The position numbers and the translations under genes are program-made. The notes under the pieces were generated by a model that saw nothing but the letters and a program-made list of their open reading frames with translations, was not told where the DNA came from and did not search any database. A DNA stretch of 64,000 nucleotides, from the NCBI RefSeq assembly GCF_014196345.1, contig NZ_JACIDN010000006.1, positions 372,001-436,000 of the forward strand, given 5' to 3'. Of this stretch, positions 35,926 to 44,512 are shown piece by piece (position 1 is the stretch's first letter; every line of letters starts with the position of its first letter). This DNA is from Methylobacterium brachythecii. GTDB taxonomy: Bacteria; Pseudomonadota; Alphaproteobacteria; Rhizobiales; Beijerinckiaceae.

Positions 35926-36723
35926 ATGGCTGTCGCCGTCGGAACCCACGCCTACTCGCTAGGGACCTCGCCATGCACCGGGCTGGGGCTCTCCTGGACG
36001 GCGAACGAACTGGATGAAGCGATCGAGGGCTCGGTCGCCGCCGTGATCTTCGACGATGCAGGAAACGCCAACATCGCGACGTTGCTCGCGGGGCTCGCGG
36101 AGACGCAGTTCGAGCAGGCCGGTATCGCGGAGATCCTCCGGACGCCAGGAGGCTTCGAAAGCTGGCGGGTCGGCGAGGCGATCGCGGAGACGTATCTGAC
36201 GGATCATCGCGATTGCACGTTCCCGTGGCCCGACGGCCGGGACGAGCGGAAAAGCGGTTCGTCGCTGCCGGGAGCGGACCTCGTCGGCTTCACGACCGAC
36301 GCGCAAGGGACCTGCTTCGCGTTCGGCGAGGTCAAGACCTCGAGCGAGGACAAGCATCCCCCGGGAGCGACCTATGGCCGGACGGGCTTGAAGCAGCAGC
36401 TGGAGGACCTTCGGGACAGCGCGAGAATCCGCACGGATCTCATCCGCTACCTCGGGCATCGCGCATCCGGGGCGGACTGGTTACCCCGGTTCAGGGACGC
36501 AGCTCGGCGCTATGTGAGGAACGGCGCCGACTTTCGGGTCTACGGCATCCTGATCCGCGACGTCGGTCCCCACGAGGACGACCTGCGCGTTCGCGTCGCC
36601 GCCTTGAACGAGGGTTGTCCCGCCGGAACGGGCATCGAACTCCTATCCGTTTACCTTCCAGGTGGTAGCATCGACGAGCTCGTCGCGAAGACGCAGGCTG
36701 CGAAGCCGGAGGGGAGCGCATGA
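35926..36723 (+). CDS. Putative PD-(D/E)xK nuclease partner of a defence helicase (HamA-like)
   Basis: A 265-residue protein. The central part reads LPGADLVGFTTDAQGT and FAFGEVKTSSEDK, a D-x(n)-E-x-K arrangement (Asp near 116, Glu and Lys near 135 and 137) of PD-(D/E)xK nucleases, with an upstream glutamate in GEAIAETYL. After it, GLKQQLEDLRDS and IRYLGHRA resemble the helical part of Hachiman HamA. The stop overlaps the helicase start as ATGA. In Hachiman a HamA nuclease is held by the HamB helicase and released on sensing DNA damage or phage. I do not see a clear full-length DUF1837 match, so this may be a divergent branch or another two-gene system. Confidence 0.65.
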   Translation: MAVAVGTHAYSLGTSPCTGLGLSWTANELDEAIEGSVAAVIFDDAGNANIATLLAGLAETQFEQAGIAEILRTPGGFESWRVGEAIAETYLTDHRDCTFPWPDGRDERKSGSSLPGADLVGFTTDAQGTCFAFGEVKTSSEDKHPPGATYGRTGLKQQLEDLRDSARIRTDLIRYLGHRASGADWLPRFRDAARRYVRNGADFRVYGILIRDVGPHEDDLRVRVAALNEGCPAGTGIELLSVYLPGGSIDELVAKTQAAKPEGSA

Positions 36724-39700
36724 CCGTTTCCCTGGCGGCTCTCGAGAGCCTGTCGGCCCACTGGGCCGTGGGCGCAATCGATCAGGCCGATCGAAACAGA
36801 GCTGCAGCGCTGGTCAACGAGCGGCTGGCCGTGCGTGCGGTCGGCCATCAGATCGCTTTCGACTTCACCGAGCAGGCGGGAGACGACGAGCTTCTCGACC
36901 GCCTCGCTCTCGCCTACGAGATGGCGGCCATCGAGGGCCTCGATGCGTTGAGCCGTGCGTCAGGCGGAAGCGAAGTCTTGCGCTCCCAGTGTGTCGCATC
37001 CGCCTATCGCGCGTACGACATCCGCCGTCTGCTGCCGGCCCCCGATACGACGCTCGAGCGCATCCACCACGTTCTGCAGATTTCGGCACTCGCCTATTGC
37101 GGAGAACGCTGGTCCGACCTGAGACGTTGGTACCAGGAGAGCCCCGCAGCCTTGGTGTCGCCTTCGATCGCCGATGTCGCGTGGGACGAGCGCCTGCTCT
37201 TCCGGATCTTCGAATGTTGGGTACGGCTGTTCCGCAAGGATGGCTGGAACGACCTGCACGCCATCCACGAAATCATCGCCGGCCTTCGCAAGGACCAGAA
37301 GGAACACGAAGCCGCAAGCCTGAAGACGGGATCCGACGCGGCCGATCGGGCGACCGCCTTTCGGCTCATCGCCCTGTACAACTGGGCCAAGGCCACCGAG
37401 GTCGTGGCGGAGTACATCCTGCAGGGCGGTGCGCAGACGGTCTTCGGCCAGATCGACAAGAACTTCGAGGCAGCGATCGCCGCAGCGGCAGCCGCCGGCG
37501 ATCCGCAGCACGAGGTCATGATGCGCTGGCTGCATGCAGCCGCCCGCATCATGATCACGAGTTCTCTCTGGTGGGGAACCCGCACCGTAAACTCGCGCGT
37601 GACCGATTTCGTGCGAGCCCTGACGCGGCGCGAACACCAGGCGATGTTCGAATTTCTGCCACCGCAACGGGCGGCTCTTCTGGAGGAGGGGCTTCTCGAC
37701 CAGGCGAAGACCGCGATCGTCGTCGACATGCCGACATCGGGCGGAAAGACGCTGCTCGCCCAGTTCCGCATTCTGCAGGCGCTCAACCAGTTCGACGTAC
37801 AGAAGGGCTGGGTCGTCTACGTCGCGCCGACCCGCGCGCTCTCGGCGCAGATCACCCGGCGGCTCAGGCGGGATTTCGAGCCGATCAACATACGGGTGGA
37901 GCAGCTCACGGGCGCCATCGAGGTGGACGCCTTCGAGGAGGAGCTCCTGTCCGACCTGGAACGCCCCTTCAGCGTTCTGGTCGCAACACCCGAGAAGCTG
38001 TCGCTCGTCATCCGCAACAAGAAGGTTTCGCGACCTCTTGCACTCGCAGTCATCGACGAAGCGCAGAACATCGAAAACGAATCGCGCGGCCTTCGCATCG
38101 AGCTGCTTCTAGCGACCATCAAGCGGGACTGTCCGCACGCGAACTTCCTGCTCCTCATGCCGTACGTCGAGAGCGCCGGGACCCTGGCAAGATGGCTTGC
38201 GCAGGACGTGAGCGCAGGGAAATCGATCAGCCTGAGCACGTCCGCCTGGAAGCCCAACGAACGCATCATCGGTCTCTATCGGGCGGCTCCCGACAACTCG
38301 GTGACTGCCGGCTGGAGGCTCGAGTTCGAGACATTGACGGTTACGGAGAAGGCCATGCCCCTCCGCGGCACGCATCGCGCCGGCGGCGTGAAGCCGATCA
38401 ACGTGCCGAAAAGCAAGGTGCTCAACGGAACGCGACAGATCGGACTCGGTCTCCAGACGGCGGCAATGGCCACCGTGATGTCGGGGCGTGGCACGAGCAT
38501 CGGCGTTGCAAACCGGATCGACACCGTCTGGAAGATGGCTCGGCATTCCGCGGCGGCTCTGCCCGAGGTCGAGGACCTGCCAAGCGAGGTACGCCTCGTG
38601 CAGGATTTCCTACGCACGGAGGTCAGTCCGGAATTCGAACTGATCTCGATGCTCGCCCATGGCGTCGGCGTCCATCACGCCGGCCTGTCCGACGAGATCA
38701 AGACACTCATGGAGTGGCTCGCGGAAACCGGCCATCTGCGTATCCTCTGCGCCACTTCGACCATCGCTCAAGGCATCAACTTCCCGGTCAAATCGATCTT
38801 TCTCGCGTCGCGGTTCGTTCCGCAGAGCGGACGTTCAGTCGAGATGTCACCGCGCGAGTTCTGGAACCTCGTCGGCAGGGCAGGGCGCATCGGCCAGGAC
38901 AGCGTCGGCGTCGTCGGCCTTGCCGAAGGCGAGGGGCGACGCGACCTCATCGAGTACGTCGGTCGGAGCACGGGCGCGCTCGCTTCCCGTCTCGTCTCCT
39001 TGCTCGACGAGCTGGAAGCAAGCGGGCGGCTGCACGAGCTTCAGAGACACATCTACCACCCGCAGTGGGTGGATTTCCGCTGCTACGTCGCCCACCTTTG
39101 GGCCGAGAAGAAGAACCTCGATGCCGTGCTCGCCGAGTCCGAGCAGCTCCTCCGGCAGACGTATGGCTACACGACGTTGAGGAACGATCCGGTCGCGCGC
39201 TCGAAGGCCGATACGCTTCTCGAGGCCACCCGGAGCTACGCTCGCAACCTCGCCGAAAACCCGGGCTTCGCCGATTTGGCGGACTCGACCGGCTTCTCTC
39301 CCGAAGGTGTCCGCGAGGCCATGAAGGGGCTCCGCAATCTCGAGGACAAGCTGACCCCCAGCGATTGGACGCCGGAGAGCCTGTTCGGGGCAGGGGGTAA
39401 GATGGCCGAGCTGTTCGGCGTGATGCTGCAGGTTCCACAGCTGAAGGAGGGCCTTTCAAGCGTGAGCGGCGAAGGCTTCGACAACACCCATCTTTCGAAC
39501 ATCACAAGGGATTGGGTGAACGGGCAACCGCTCGAGGAGATCGCGCGGAGATATTTCGCCACTGGGGAGGGGGGATCGGACACCGATGCCCTGACCAACG
39601 CGTGCAAGGCGCTATATCGGGCCATCGTCAACAATGGCACCTGGGGGCTTTCGGCCTTGAGCCGGGTATCCGGCCTGGACTTCGACTCTCTGCCCGAAGC

Positions 39701-39992
39701 GGAACGGCGGCGCCTCAACGCGCTACCTGCCATGATCTACCACGGGGTCCGGACGGAGGAGGCCGTGCTGATGCGGATGAACTCCACTCCACGAAGCGCG
39801 GCGGAGACACTCGCCGGCATGTATCGCTCGGCCGTGAAGGGCGACAGGGCCCGGTACTCGGTCGGACGGGCGCGGGCCTTCTTGAACGGCATGACCACTG
39901 CCGATTGGAACAGGAGCCGTCCCGACGGGGCGGCCCTGACCGGCGAGGACTACCGTAGCGTCTGGCGGGTACTGTCGGGCGAGGCCAGCTAG
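36720..39992 (+). CDS. Large SF2 (Ski2/HelQ-like) DNA/RNA helicase, HamB-like
   Basis: A 1090-residue protein. An N-terminal helical region of about 330 residues precedes the helicase core: Walker A VVDMPTSGGKTLLAQF (about 335-350), Ia VAPTRALSAQ, ATPEKL, DEAQ box AVIDEAQNI (about residue 445), motif V CATSTIAQGINFPV and motif VI NLVGRAGRIGQ (about 715). The remaining 370 residues are helical with no named domain. The ATGA overlap with the preceding nuclease gene shows co-translation. The pairing and core type resemble Hachiman HamB, a helicase that holds its nuclease partner inactive. The N- and C-terminal extensions make it worth comparing directly. Confidence 0.8.
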   Translation: MTVSLAALESLSAHWAVGAIDQADRNRAAALVNERLAVRAVGHQIAFDFTEQAGDDELLDRLALAYEMAAIEGLDALSRASGGSEVLRSQCVASAYRAYDIRRLLPAPDTTLERIHHVLQISALAYCGERWSDLRRWYQESPAALVSPSIADVAWDERLLFRIFECWVRLFRKDGWNDLHAIHEIIAGLRKDQKEHEAASLKTGSDAADRATAFRLIALYNWAKATEVVAEYILQGGAQTVFGQIDKNFEAAIAAAAAAGDPQHEVMMRWLHAAARIMITSSLWWGTRTVNSRVTDFVRALTRREHQAMFEFLPPQRAALLEEGLLDQAKTAIVVDMPTSGGKTLLAQFRILQALNQFDVQKGWVVYVAPTRALSAQITRRLRRDFEPINIRVEQLTGAIEVDAFEEELLSDLERPFSVLVATPEKLSLVIRNKKVSRPLALAVIDEAQNIENESRGLRIELLLATIKRDCPHANFLLLMPYVESAGTLARWLAQDVSAGKSISLSTSAWKPNERIIGLYRAAPDNSVTAGWRLEFETLTVTEKAMPLRGTHRAGGVKPINVPKSKVLNGTRQIGLGLQTAAMATVMSGRGTSIGVANRIDTVWKMARHSAAALPEVEDLPSEVRLVQDFLRTEVSPEFELISMLAHGVGVHHAGLSDEIKTLMEWLAETGHLRILCATSTIAQGINFPVKSIFLASRFVPQSGRSVEMSPREFWNLVGRAGRIGQDSVGVVGLAEGEGRRDLIEYVGRSTGALASRLVSLLDELEASGRLHELQRHIYHPQWVDFRCYVAHLWAEKKNLDAVLAESEQLLRQTYGYTTLRNDPVARSKADTLLEATRSYARNLAENPGFADLADSTGFSPEGVREAMKGLRNLEDKLTPSDWTPESLFGAGGKMAELFGVMLQVPQLKEGLSSVSGEGFDNTHLSNITRDWVNGQPLEEIARRYFATGEGGSDTDALTNACKALYRAIVNNGTWGLSALSRVSGLDFDSLPEAERRRLNALPAMIYHGVRTEEAVLMRMNSTPRSAAETLAGMYRSAVKGDRARYSVGRARAFLNGMTTADWNRSRPDGAALTGEDYRSVWRVLSGEAS

Positions 39993-40281
39993 AAGCGCCG
40001 AACCCAGGTGCCGGGCCGCCACGGCTGGAGCCGACCACACCGGGACGCCAGGTGCCCGGTCAGGGCGAACCGGCTCCGGAGCCGCTGCGATCTCCGAAAG
40101 CGTCGCTTCCACCGGTCCGAGGCGGACTTTCCGGATCCGAGCCGCGCCCTTGCTGCCCCTCGATGGACGACGTCGGGCCGATGGGAACGGCATGAGGGTG
40201 ACGGCGCTGGAAGGTCCGAACGGCATCCATCCCGTAGGCTGACGTATTGACGTTGTAGATACGCCGGATACATTTGGCGGC

Positions 40282-40620
40282 ATGCGGAAGGGATCGATAT
40301 CAGGCTCGGATAGCGCGGAGGCTGCGGTAGCGGTCGCCGAGCGACCGCCTGCCACCGACCCGAAGGGCAGCATCAACATGCGCATCGATGCAGGCACGCG
40401 TCGCCTGATCGACGATGCCGCCGAGGTGATGGGCAAGACCCGAACGGAGTTCATGATCGAGACCGCCCGAAGGGAGGCCATCGACGTGCTGCTCGACCAG
40501 CGGCTCTTCACGCTCGAGCCCGCGCGCTACGATGCCTTCGTCAGATCGCTCGACGAGCCGCCCGCACCGGGACCGAAGCTTCGCGCGCTCCTTCGTCGGA
40601 CGCCGGTGTGGGGCAGCTAG
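40282..40620 (+). CDS. DUF1778 antitoxin (TacA/AtaR type, ribbon-helix-helix)
   Basis: A 112-residue protein. After a flexible N-terminus the ribbon-helix-helix reads SINMRIDAGTRRLIDDAAEV followed by MGKTRTEFMIETARREAIDV, as in DUF1778 antitoxins. The C-terminal tail (LEPARYDAFVRSLDEPP) is the segment that wraps the GNAT toxin. The stop is 13 bases inside the toxin gene. A short TGTA/TACA dyad at about 40254-40272 upstream may be its operator. The 289-base gap before it shows nothing else. Confidence 0.9.
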   Translation: MRKGSISGSDSAEAAVAVAERPPATDPKGSINMRIDAGTRRLIDDAAEVMGKTRTEFMIETARREAIDVLLDQRLFTLEPARYDAFVRSLDEPPAPGPKLRALLRRTPVWGS

Positions 40621-41138
40621 ACGGCGATCGGGACATACCCGAGCCACCCCTTTCACCACCCGTTCCGCTGAACGCTGCGCACGACACCTCCGGGTTCGAG
40701 TGCGGCGAGCCCGTCCTCGATGCGTGGCTCCGGACCAAGGCGCTGAAGAACGAGGGTCGCTTCTCGCGCACGTACGTCGTGTGCCGGGCCGATCGCGTCG
40801 TCGCCTACGTATGCATTCTTGCAGGTGCCGTCGATCGTGCCGAAGCCCCGGGAGCGATGAGGCGGAACGCGCCGTCGGCCATACCCGTCTCGATAATCGG
40901 TCGGCTGGCGGTGGACCGGCGAGAGGCGGGCAGGGGGCTCGGCGCCGACCTCCTGTCGGACGCCCTGCGCCGGATAGCCATCGCCTCGCAGAGCATCGGC
41001 ATCGGAGCCGTCCTGGTCCACGCCAAAAGCGAGGAGGCCAAGACCTTCTACCAGCGCAGGGCCGAGTTCCTCGAATATCCGGCATCCAGCCGGGCCCTCT
41101 TCCTGCCGATCGATACGTTGATCGCGGCGTTCAGCTGA
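40608..41138 (+). CDS. GNAT-family acetyltransferase toxin (TacT/AtaT type)
   Basis: A 176-residue GNAT protein starting at GTG inside the antitoxin gene. FECGEPVLDAWLRTKALKNE and SRTYVVCRADRVVAYVCIL are typical of tRNA-acetylating toxins, and IGRLAVDRREAGRGLGADLL is the acetyl-CoA loop (R-x-x-G-x-G/A). These toxins acetylate the amino group of aminoacyl-tRNA to stop translation. The first few residues before PLNAAHDTSGFECG may not be translated. With the upstream DUF1778 gene it forms a type II toxin-antitoxin module that could stabilise the island or act against phage. Confidence 0.9.
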   Translation: MGQLDGDRDIPEPPLSPPVPLNAAHDTSGFECGEPVLDAWLRTKALKNEGRFSRTYVVCRADRVVAYVCILAGAVDRAEAPGAMRRNAPSAIPVSIIGRLAVDRREAGRGLGADLLSDALRRIAIASQSIGIGAVLVHAKSEEAKTFYQRRAEFLEYPASSRALFLPIDTLIAAFS

Positions 41139-41157
41139 GAGTCGGAGAAACAAGCCT

Positions 41158-42129
41158 TTGGGTGATGCGAAGCGGCGCAGGCAGCAATGCTCCGAATGGC
41201 CTCGTTCGGAGAGCCATCGGGACGTCGTCGACCTGCACATCCTGCCTCCGGTCGCGGAGATCGATGGCGAGTTCATCCGCCGCCTGACCGGCAACGACGA
41301 CATTCCGTCCGCGCAAGAGGTGATCCTGCGCGCCTTTCGCGCGGTGGCCGGCGAGCGCACCTTCCATGCCGGCTTCTGCCTCGGAGACGGGCAGGTCTTC
41401 AGCCCCATCGGCATCGCCGTCATCGAGCGGCTGATGATGGAGACCCCGGGGGCGGCGCTTCATGTCGTCCCGATCGTCGACGAGGACATCGCGTGGGACA
41501 TCGTGCTGCGGCATCTGCGAACCTTCGCCGGCAAGGTCCTGCTGTTCGCATTCCCCGATTCCGACATCTACGATGCCGGGACCGCCGAGATCTCGTACTC
41601 GCCGGACATCCGCCAGTTCGATGACGAAGGGCGCTTGCTGCGCCGATCGACGGCCGCCCAGCGTCACAGGATCCGCGAGCGGAAGGCCGCCATGCTCGGC
41701 CGCCCGTCACCGCCGAGGTTCCTCCCGGTACCGGGCCAGCCTCCGGAGGATGCGCCCTGGATCTTCCGCATCGGTACGCCGGCGGGGAAGGTGATACGGG
41801 CGGCGGTCTGGAACGGCCGCCGAAACTATGCGCACGAGATGCCGGACCGAATTCTCCACTTCGTGGGAGGCGACAGGATCGCGGTCGTGCAGGTCGACAG
41901 CCCCGTGGGGGTCGACCGACGGTCCTCGCTCGATCTGACGCACCATCTCGCCGCCGACTTCGACGGCGTGATCCACTGGGCGCGCGACACGGCGACCTTC
42001 CGGTCGATCCTTGGATCGTTCATCCGGCTCGATCTCGAATCCGTTCCGCCGCCGGAGCTGCCCGAGGATTGGGATCCGGAGGTCACGTTCTTTCCGGCGA
42101 ACCCGAGCGGCGAGAAGGACCTGCGATGA
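41158..42129 (+). CDS. Hypothetical protein (323 residues)
   Basis: I do not recognise this protein. The frame starts at TTG with the sequence GDAKRRRQQ, an opening shared by many unrelated hypothetical proteins, with GGAG upstream. The middle (AFPDSDIYDAGTAEISYSPD) and the C-terminal SILGSFIRLDLESVPPPELP look folded; the latter resembles the end of SMI1/KNR4-type or immunity-like proteins, a weak impression. No signal peptide or membrane segment is visible. It follows the toxin by 19 bases on the same strand and could be co-transcribed with it. Confidence 0.6.
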   Translation: MGDAKRRRQQCSEWPRSESHRDVVDLHILPPVAEIDGEFIRRLTGNDDIPSAQEVILRAFRAVAGERTFHAGFCLGDGQVFSPIGIAVIERLMMETPGAALHVVPIVDEDIAWDIVLRHLRTFAGKVLLFAFPDSDIYDAGTAEISYSPDIRQFDDEGRLLRRSTAAQRHRIRERKAAMLGRPSPPRFLPVPGQPPEDAPWIFRIGTPAGKVIRAAVWNGRRNYAHEMPDRILHFVGGDRIAVVQVDSPVGVDRRSSLDLTHHLAADFDGVIHWARDTATFRSILGSFIRLDLESVPPPELPEDWDPEVTFFPANPSGEKDLR

Positions 42130-42322
42130 GGCCGCGCGGGAATCCGGCCGTTGCCTCCGACCGCCCTATCGAGATCTCGGGCGCTTCTCGATCGAACCTT
42201 GGTATCGTGGAAAGCGGCCAGGCCACCGTTCGGTCGTGTCGTCGTCGATCCGGAAGCCCAGAGGCCGCAGGCTCCGTCTCGAGGCGCTGCAGCGATTCGA
42301 CCACCGCCGCGTCCTGACCGCG

Positions 42323-43318
42323 ATGATTTCAACCGCCAACATTGCAGATATTACGGCACGCAACTCGATGAGCTTATATAACAACGCCATTGATTCGATA
42401 AATATCGGAGTCCAGGATTTCGAATCCTTGGATCCTCGAAGACTTGTGTCAGCGATTAGAAATATCCAAGCTGGCACTATTCTACTGTGCAAGGAAAAAC
42501 TTCGACGACTCTCACCGGATGGCGAGGTGCTTCTGAAGCAGAAGATCGAGCCGGTCGTCGCGGCAAACGGCGTGATGGTCTTCAAGGGGATAGGCAACAA
42601 GACCGTGGACGTCCACGGCATCAAGGAGAGGTTCAGGACGTTCCGGATCCCCCTCGAATGGAAGCCGATCGAGAAGATGACGGCGATTCGGAACGAGATG
42701 GAACACGCGTACTACCAAGGTCGGCCCGAACTCGCCCGCGAAGCCGTCTCCGGTGCCTTTCTGGCGATCCGCGAGATCCTGGTCCGCATCCTCGAAGTGG
42801 ATCCCGGCACGGCGCTCGGCAAGGAATGTTGGGCTGCCCTTCTGGAAAACCACGAGCTGTTCGAGCAGGAGGCTCAGGCCTGCCGCTCGTCGGTGGAAGC
42901 GGTGCGGTGGAGAACGGAGAGCGCGCTCGCTGCCTCCAATGAATTCGCCTGCGTCGAATGCGGCTCGATGCTGGTCAGGCAGCGCGACCCCGAAAACGAG
43001 AAGCAGGAGAGCGCCGCGTTCTCCTGCGCCGCCTGCGGCACATCTCTCGAAACCGAAGCTCTGATCGCCGGCGGCCTCGAGAAGGCCCTCTACGCCGACT
43101 GGTATATCGCCATGACCGACGGTGGGCCGCCTCCGGTCGCATGCTGCCCGGAATGCGATCACGAGACCTTCGTCGTCGACGACGACACGTGCGCCGCCTG
43201 CGGGTTTACTCCGGGGGACAACCGCACCTGCGAAGTATGCGGGAATCCGTTGAGCTTGGACGATCTCCGGGAAGGCAACGGGCTCTGCAGCTATCACCGC
43301 CGCTACGTGGCCGATTGA
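42323..43318 (+). CDS. HEPN-motif protein with C-terminal zinc ribbons
   Basis: About 331 residues from the ATG at 42323 (alternative 42368); the longer upstream frame looks non-coding. The first 200 bases are clearly more AT-rich than the neighbours. The N-terminal part includes DPRRLVSAIRNIQAGTILLC, and at about residues 123-128 AIRNEMEHAYY gives an R-x4-H motif, the signature of HEPN ribonucleases. The C-terminus has repeated CxxC pairs (CVECG, CAACG, CCPEC, CEVCG), at least two zinc ribbons. HEPN proteins cleave RNA in toxin and abortive-infection systems. The gene is convergent with the next and has no clear partner. Confidence 0.65.
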   Translation: MISTANIADITARNSMSLYNNAIDSINIGVQDFESLDPRRLVSAIRNIQAGTILLCKEKLRRLSPDGEVLLKQKIEPVVAANGVMVFKGIGNKTVDVHGIKERFRTFRIPLEWKPIEKMTAIRNEMEHAYYQGRPELAREAVSGAFLAIREILVRILEVDPGTALGKECWAALLENHELFEQEAQACRSSVEAVRWRTESALAASNEFACVECGSMLVRQRDPENEKQESAAFSCAACGTSLETEALIAGGLEKALYADWYIAMTDGGPPPVACCPECDHETFVVDDDTCAACGFTPGDNRTCEVCGNPLSLDDLREGNGLCSYHRRYVAD

Positions 43319-43445
43319 CCGCGTCGGTCTTGCTGGAAGTCCGGGTTCCGCCGCTCGACGGCGTCCGATCGAGCCGCTCGATACCTCGGCCGGCGAGCTT
43401 GGCACCGAGAGCGCCATGGCTCCGGCCATGGTTTTCACCGGACCG

Positions 43446-44375
43446 TTAAAAATCGTGGCCGGCGATCTCGGCGTAGTAGCGGCTGTCGCGTTCCGCCTGC
43501 AGCTCTTCGAGCGATACGGGAACGAGCCCGAACTCGAGATTGTACATCGGCATCTGCCATGCATCGAAGAGCAGATGGGCGTGCTTCTCCTCCGCTATGT
43601 CGGTGAAGAGCTTTTCCCGATCCAGGCGTTCGAGAAGCGTCCGTGTGAGACGCCGACAGTCGTCGAAGCACTGCCGGTCGACGAATTCCAGCTGCCCCCA
43701 GATCTCGGCAACGGCGAGCAGGCCGGCCGGCGCGAAGATCCCCAGCGCCGAAAGGGCCTCCGCCGTCCGCAGCGCCGGCGCGCTGCCGAACATGCCCTGG
43801 GTCGCAAGGCCCCTCGGTACGCTCCACCCTCGAACGCCGTCCTCCTGGGCTTCGACATCCACGTAGAGGCGGCTCTCCCGGCTGTAGATCTCCCAGTTCG
43901 GCAGGATGAATTCGCCGTACTCGCCCTCCACGAAGTGCGCCTGGCGATGGCTGTCGACGTAGTCTCGGAGTTGGTCGACGTCGACCGGTTTCCATGAGAC
44001 CGCGTTCGCATAGATCAACCGGGCCAGGTGATCGTAGAACCATCGCACCATGGGTCCGACGCGCGACCCGATGGATTTGCGGGGACAGCGTACGATGTCC
44101 AGAAGGATCAGGATCTTGGCCGCCTCCTCCTCGGCGTGCCCTTCGAGGATGTTCGCTTCCCGGGGGCAGTCCTGGAGCTTGCGCGATGCCGCCCACAGTC
44201 CCTGGGCGCTCCCGAGGATCAGCGGCAGACCTTCCGCAATGAAGTCCAGGCGATCCGCGAACGGCATGCCGCAGAGAAGCTTCGCCTGATGCAGACCGAT
44301 CTCGAGCTTGCCCAAGGACGCTTCCTTCCAGAAGCTCGGCTCGCCGCGACCTCGACGCGGGACCGAGGCCTGCAT
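43446..44375 (-). CDS. AbiV-like hypothetical protein (309 residues)
   Basis: The N-terminal part reads FIAEGLPLILGSAQGLWAAS and, after about 20 residues, EGHAEEEAAKILILLDIVR, resembling the helical HEPN-type repeat of AbiV abortive-infection proteins (paired helices ending in an A-x-EE-x-x-K motif). The rest (WFYDHLARLIYANAVSWKPV, NWEIYSRESRLYVDVEA) is unfamiliar. AbiV is a lactococcal phage-resistance protein that blocks phage late translation. The likeness is short and I hold it as a hint. It diverges from the HTH regulator at 44513, which may control it. Confidence 0.5.
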   Translation of the reverse strand: MQASVPRRGRGEPSFWKEASLGKLEIGLHQAKLLCGMPFADRLDFIAEGLPLILGSAQGLWAASRKLQDCPREANILEGHAEEEAAKILILLDIVRCPRKSIGSRVGPMVRWFYDHLARLIYANAVSWKPVDVDQLRDYVDSHRQAHFVEGEYGEFILPNWEIYSRESRLYVDVEAQEDGVRGWSVPRGLATQGMFGSAPALRTAEALSALGIFAPAGLLAVAEIWGQLEFVDRQCFDDCRRLTRTLLERLDREKLFTDIAEEKHAHLLFDAWQMPMYNLEFGLVPVSLEELQAERDSRYYAEIAGHDF

Positions 44376-44512
44376 CCTAGGATTTCGGCGTCCGAACGGA
44401 AGTGGACAGTCTGCCGATCCGCCCAGGGAGGAGTCGCCACTCCGATTGCCCGGCCCTCGGCGGACTGCTGTCGGGACGCTGTCGTGGCGCGCCTGGTCCC
44501 GACGGCCCTAGC

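Noticed and set aside
36662-39400. 912-residue frame overlapping the helicase in another phase
   Set aside because: The helicase frame has all motifs in order; the other frame is Arg/Gly/Pro rich with no domain.
42011-42322. 104-residue N-terminal extension of the HEPN-motif protein
   Set aside because: It overlaps the previous gene, is Arg/Ser rich and lacks domain character; the ATG at 42323 or 42368 is more likely.
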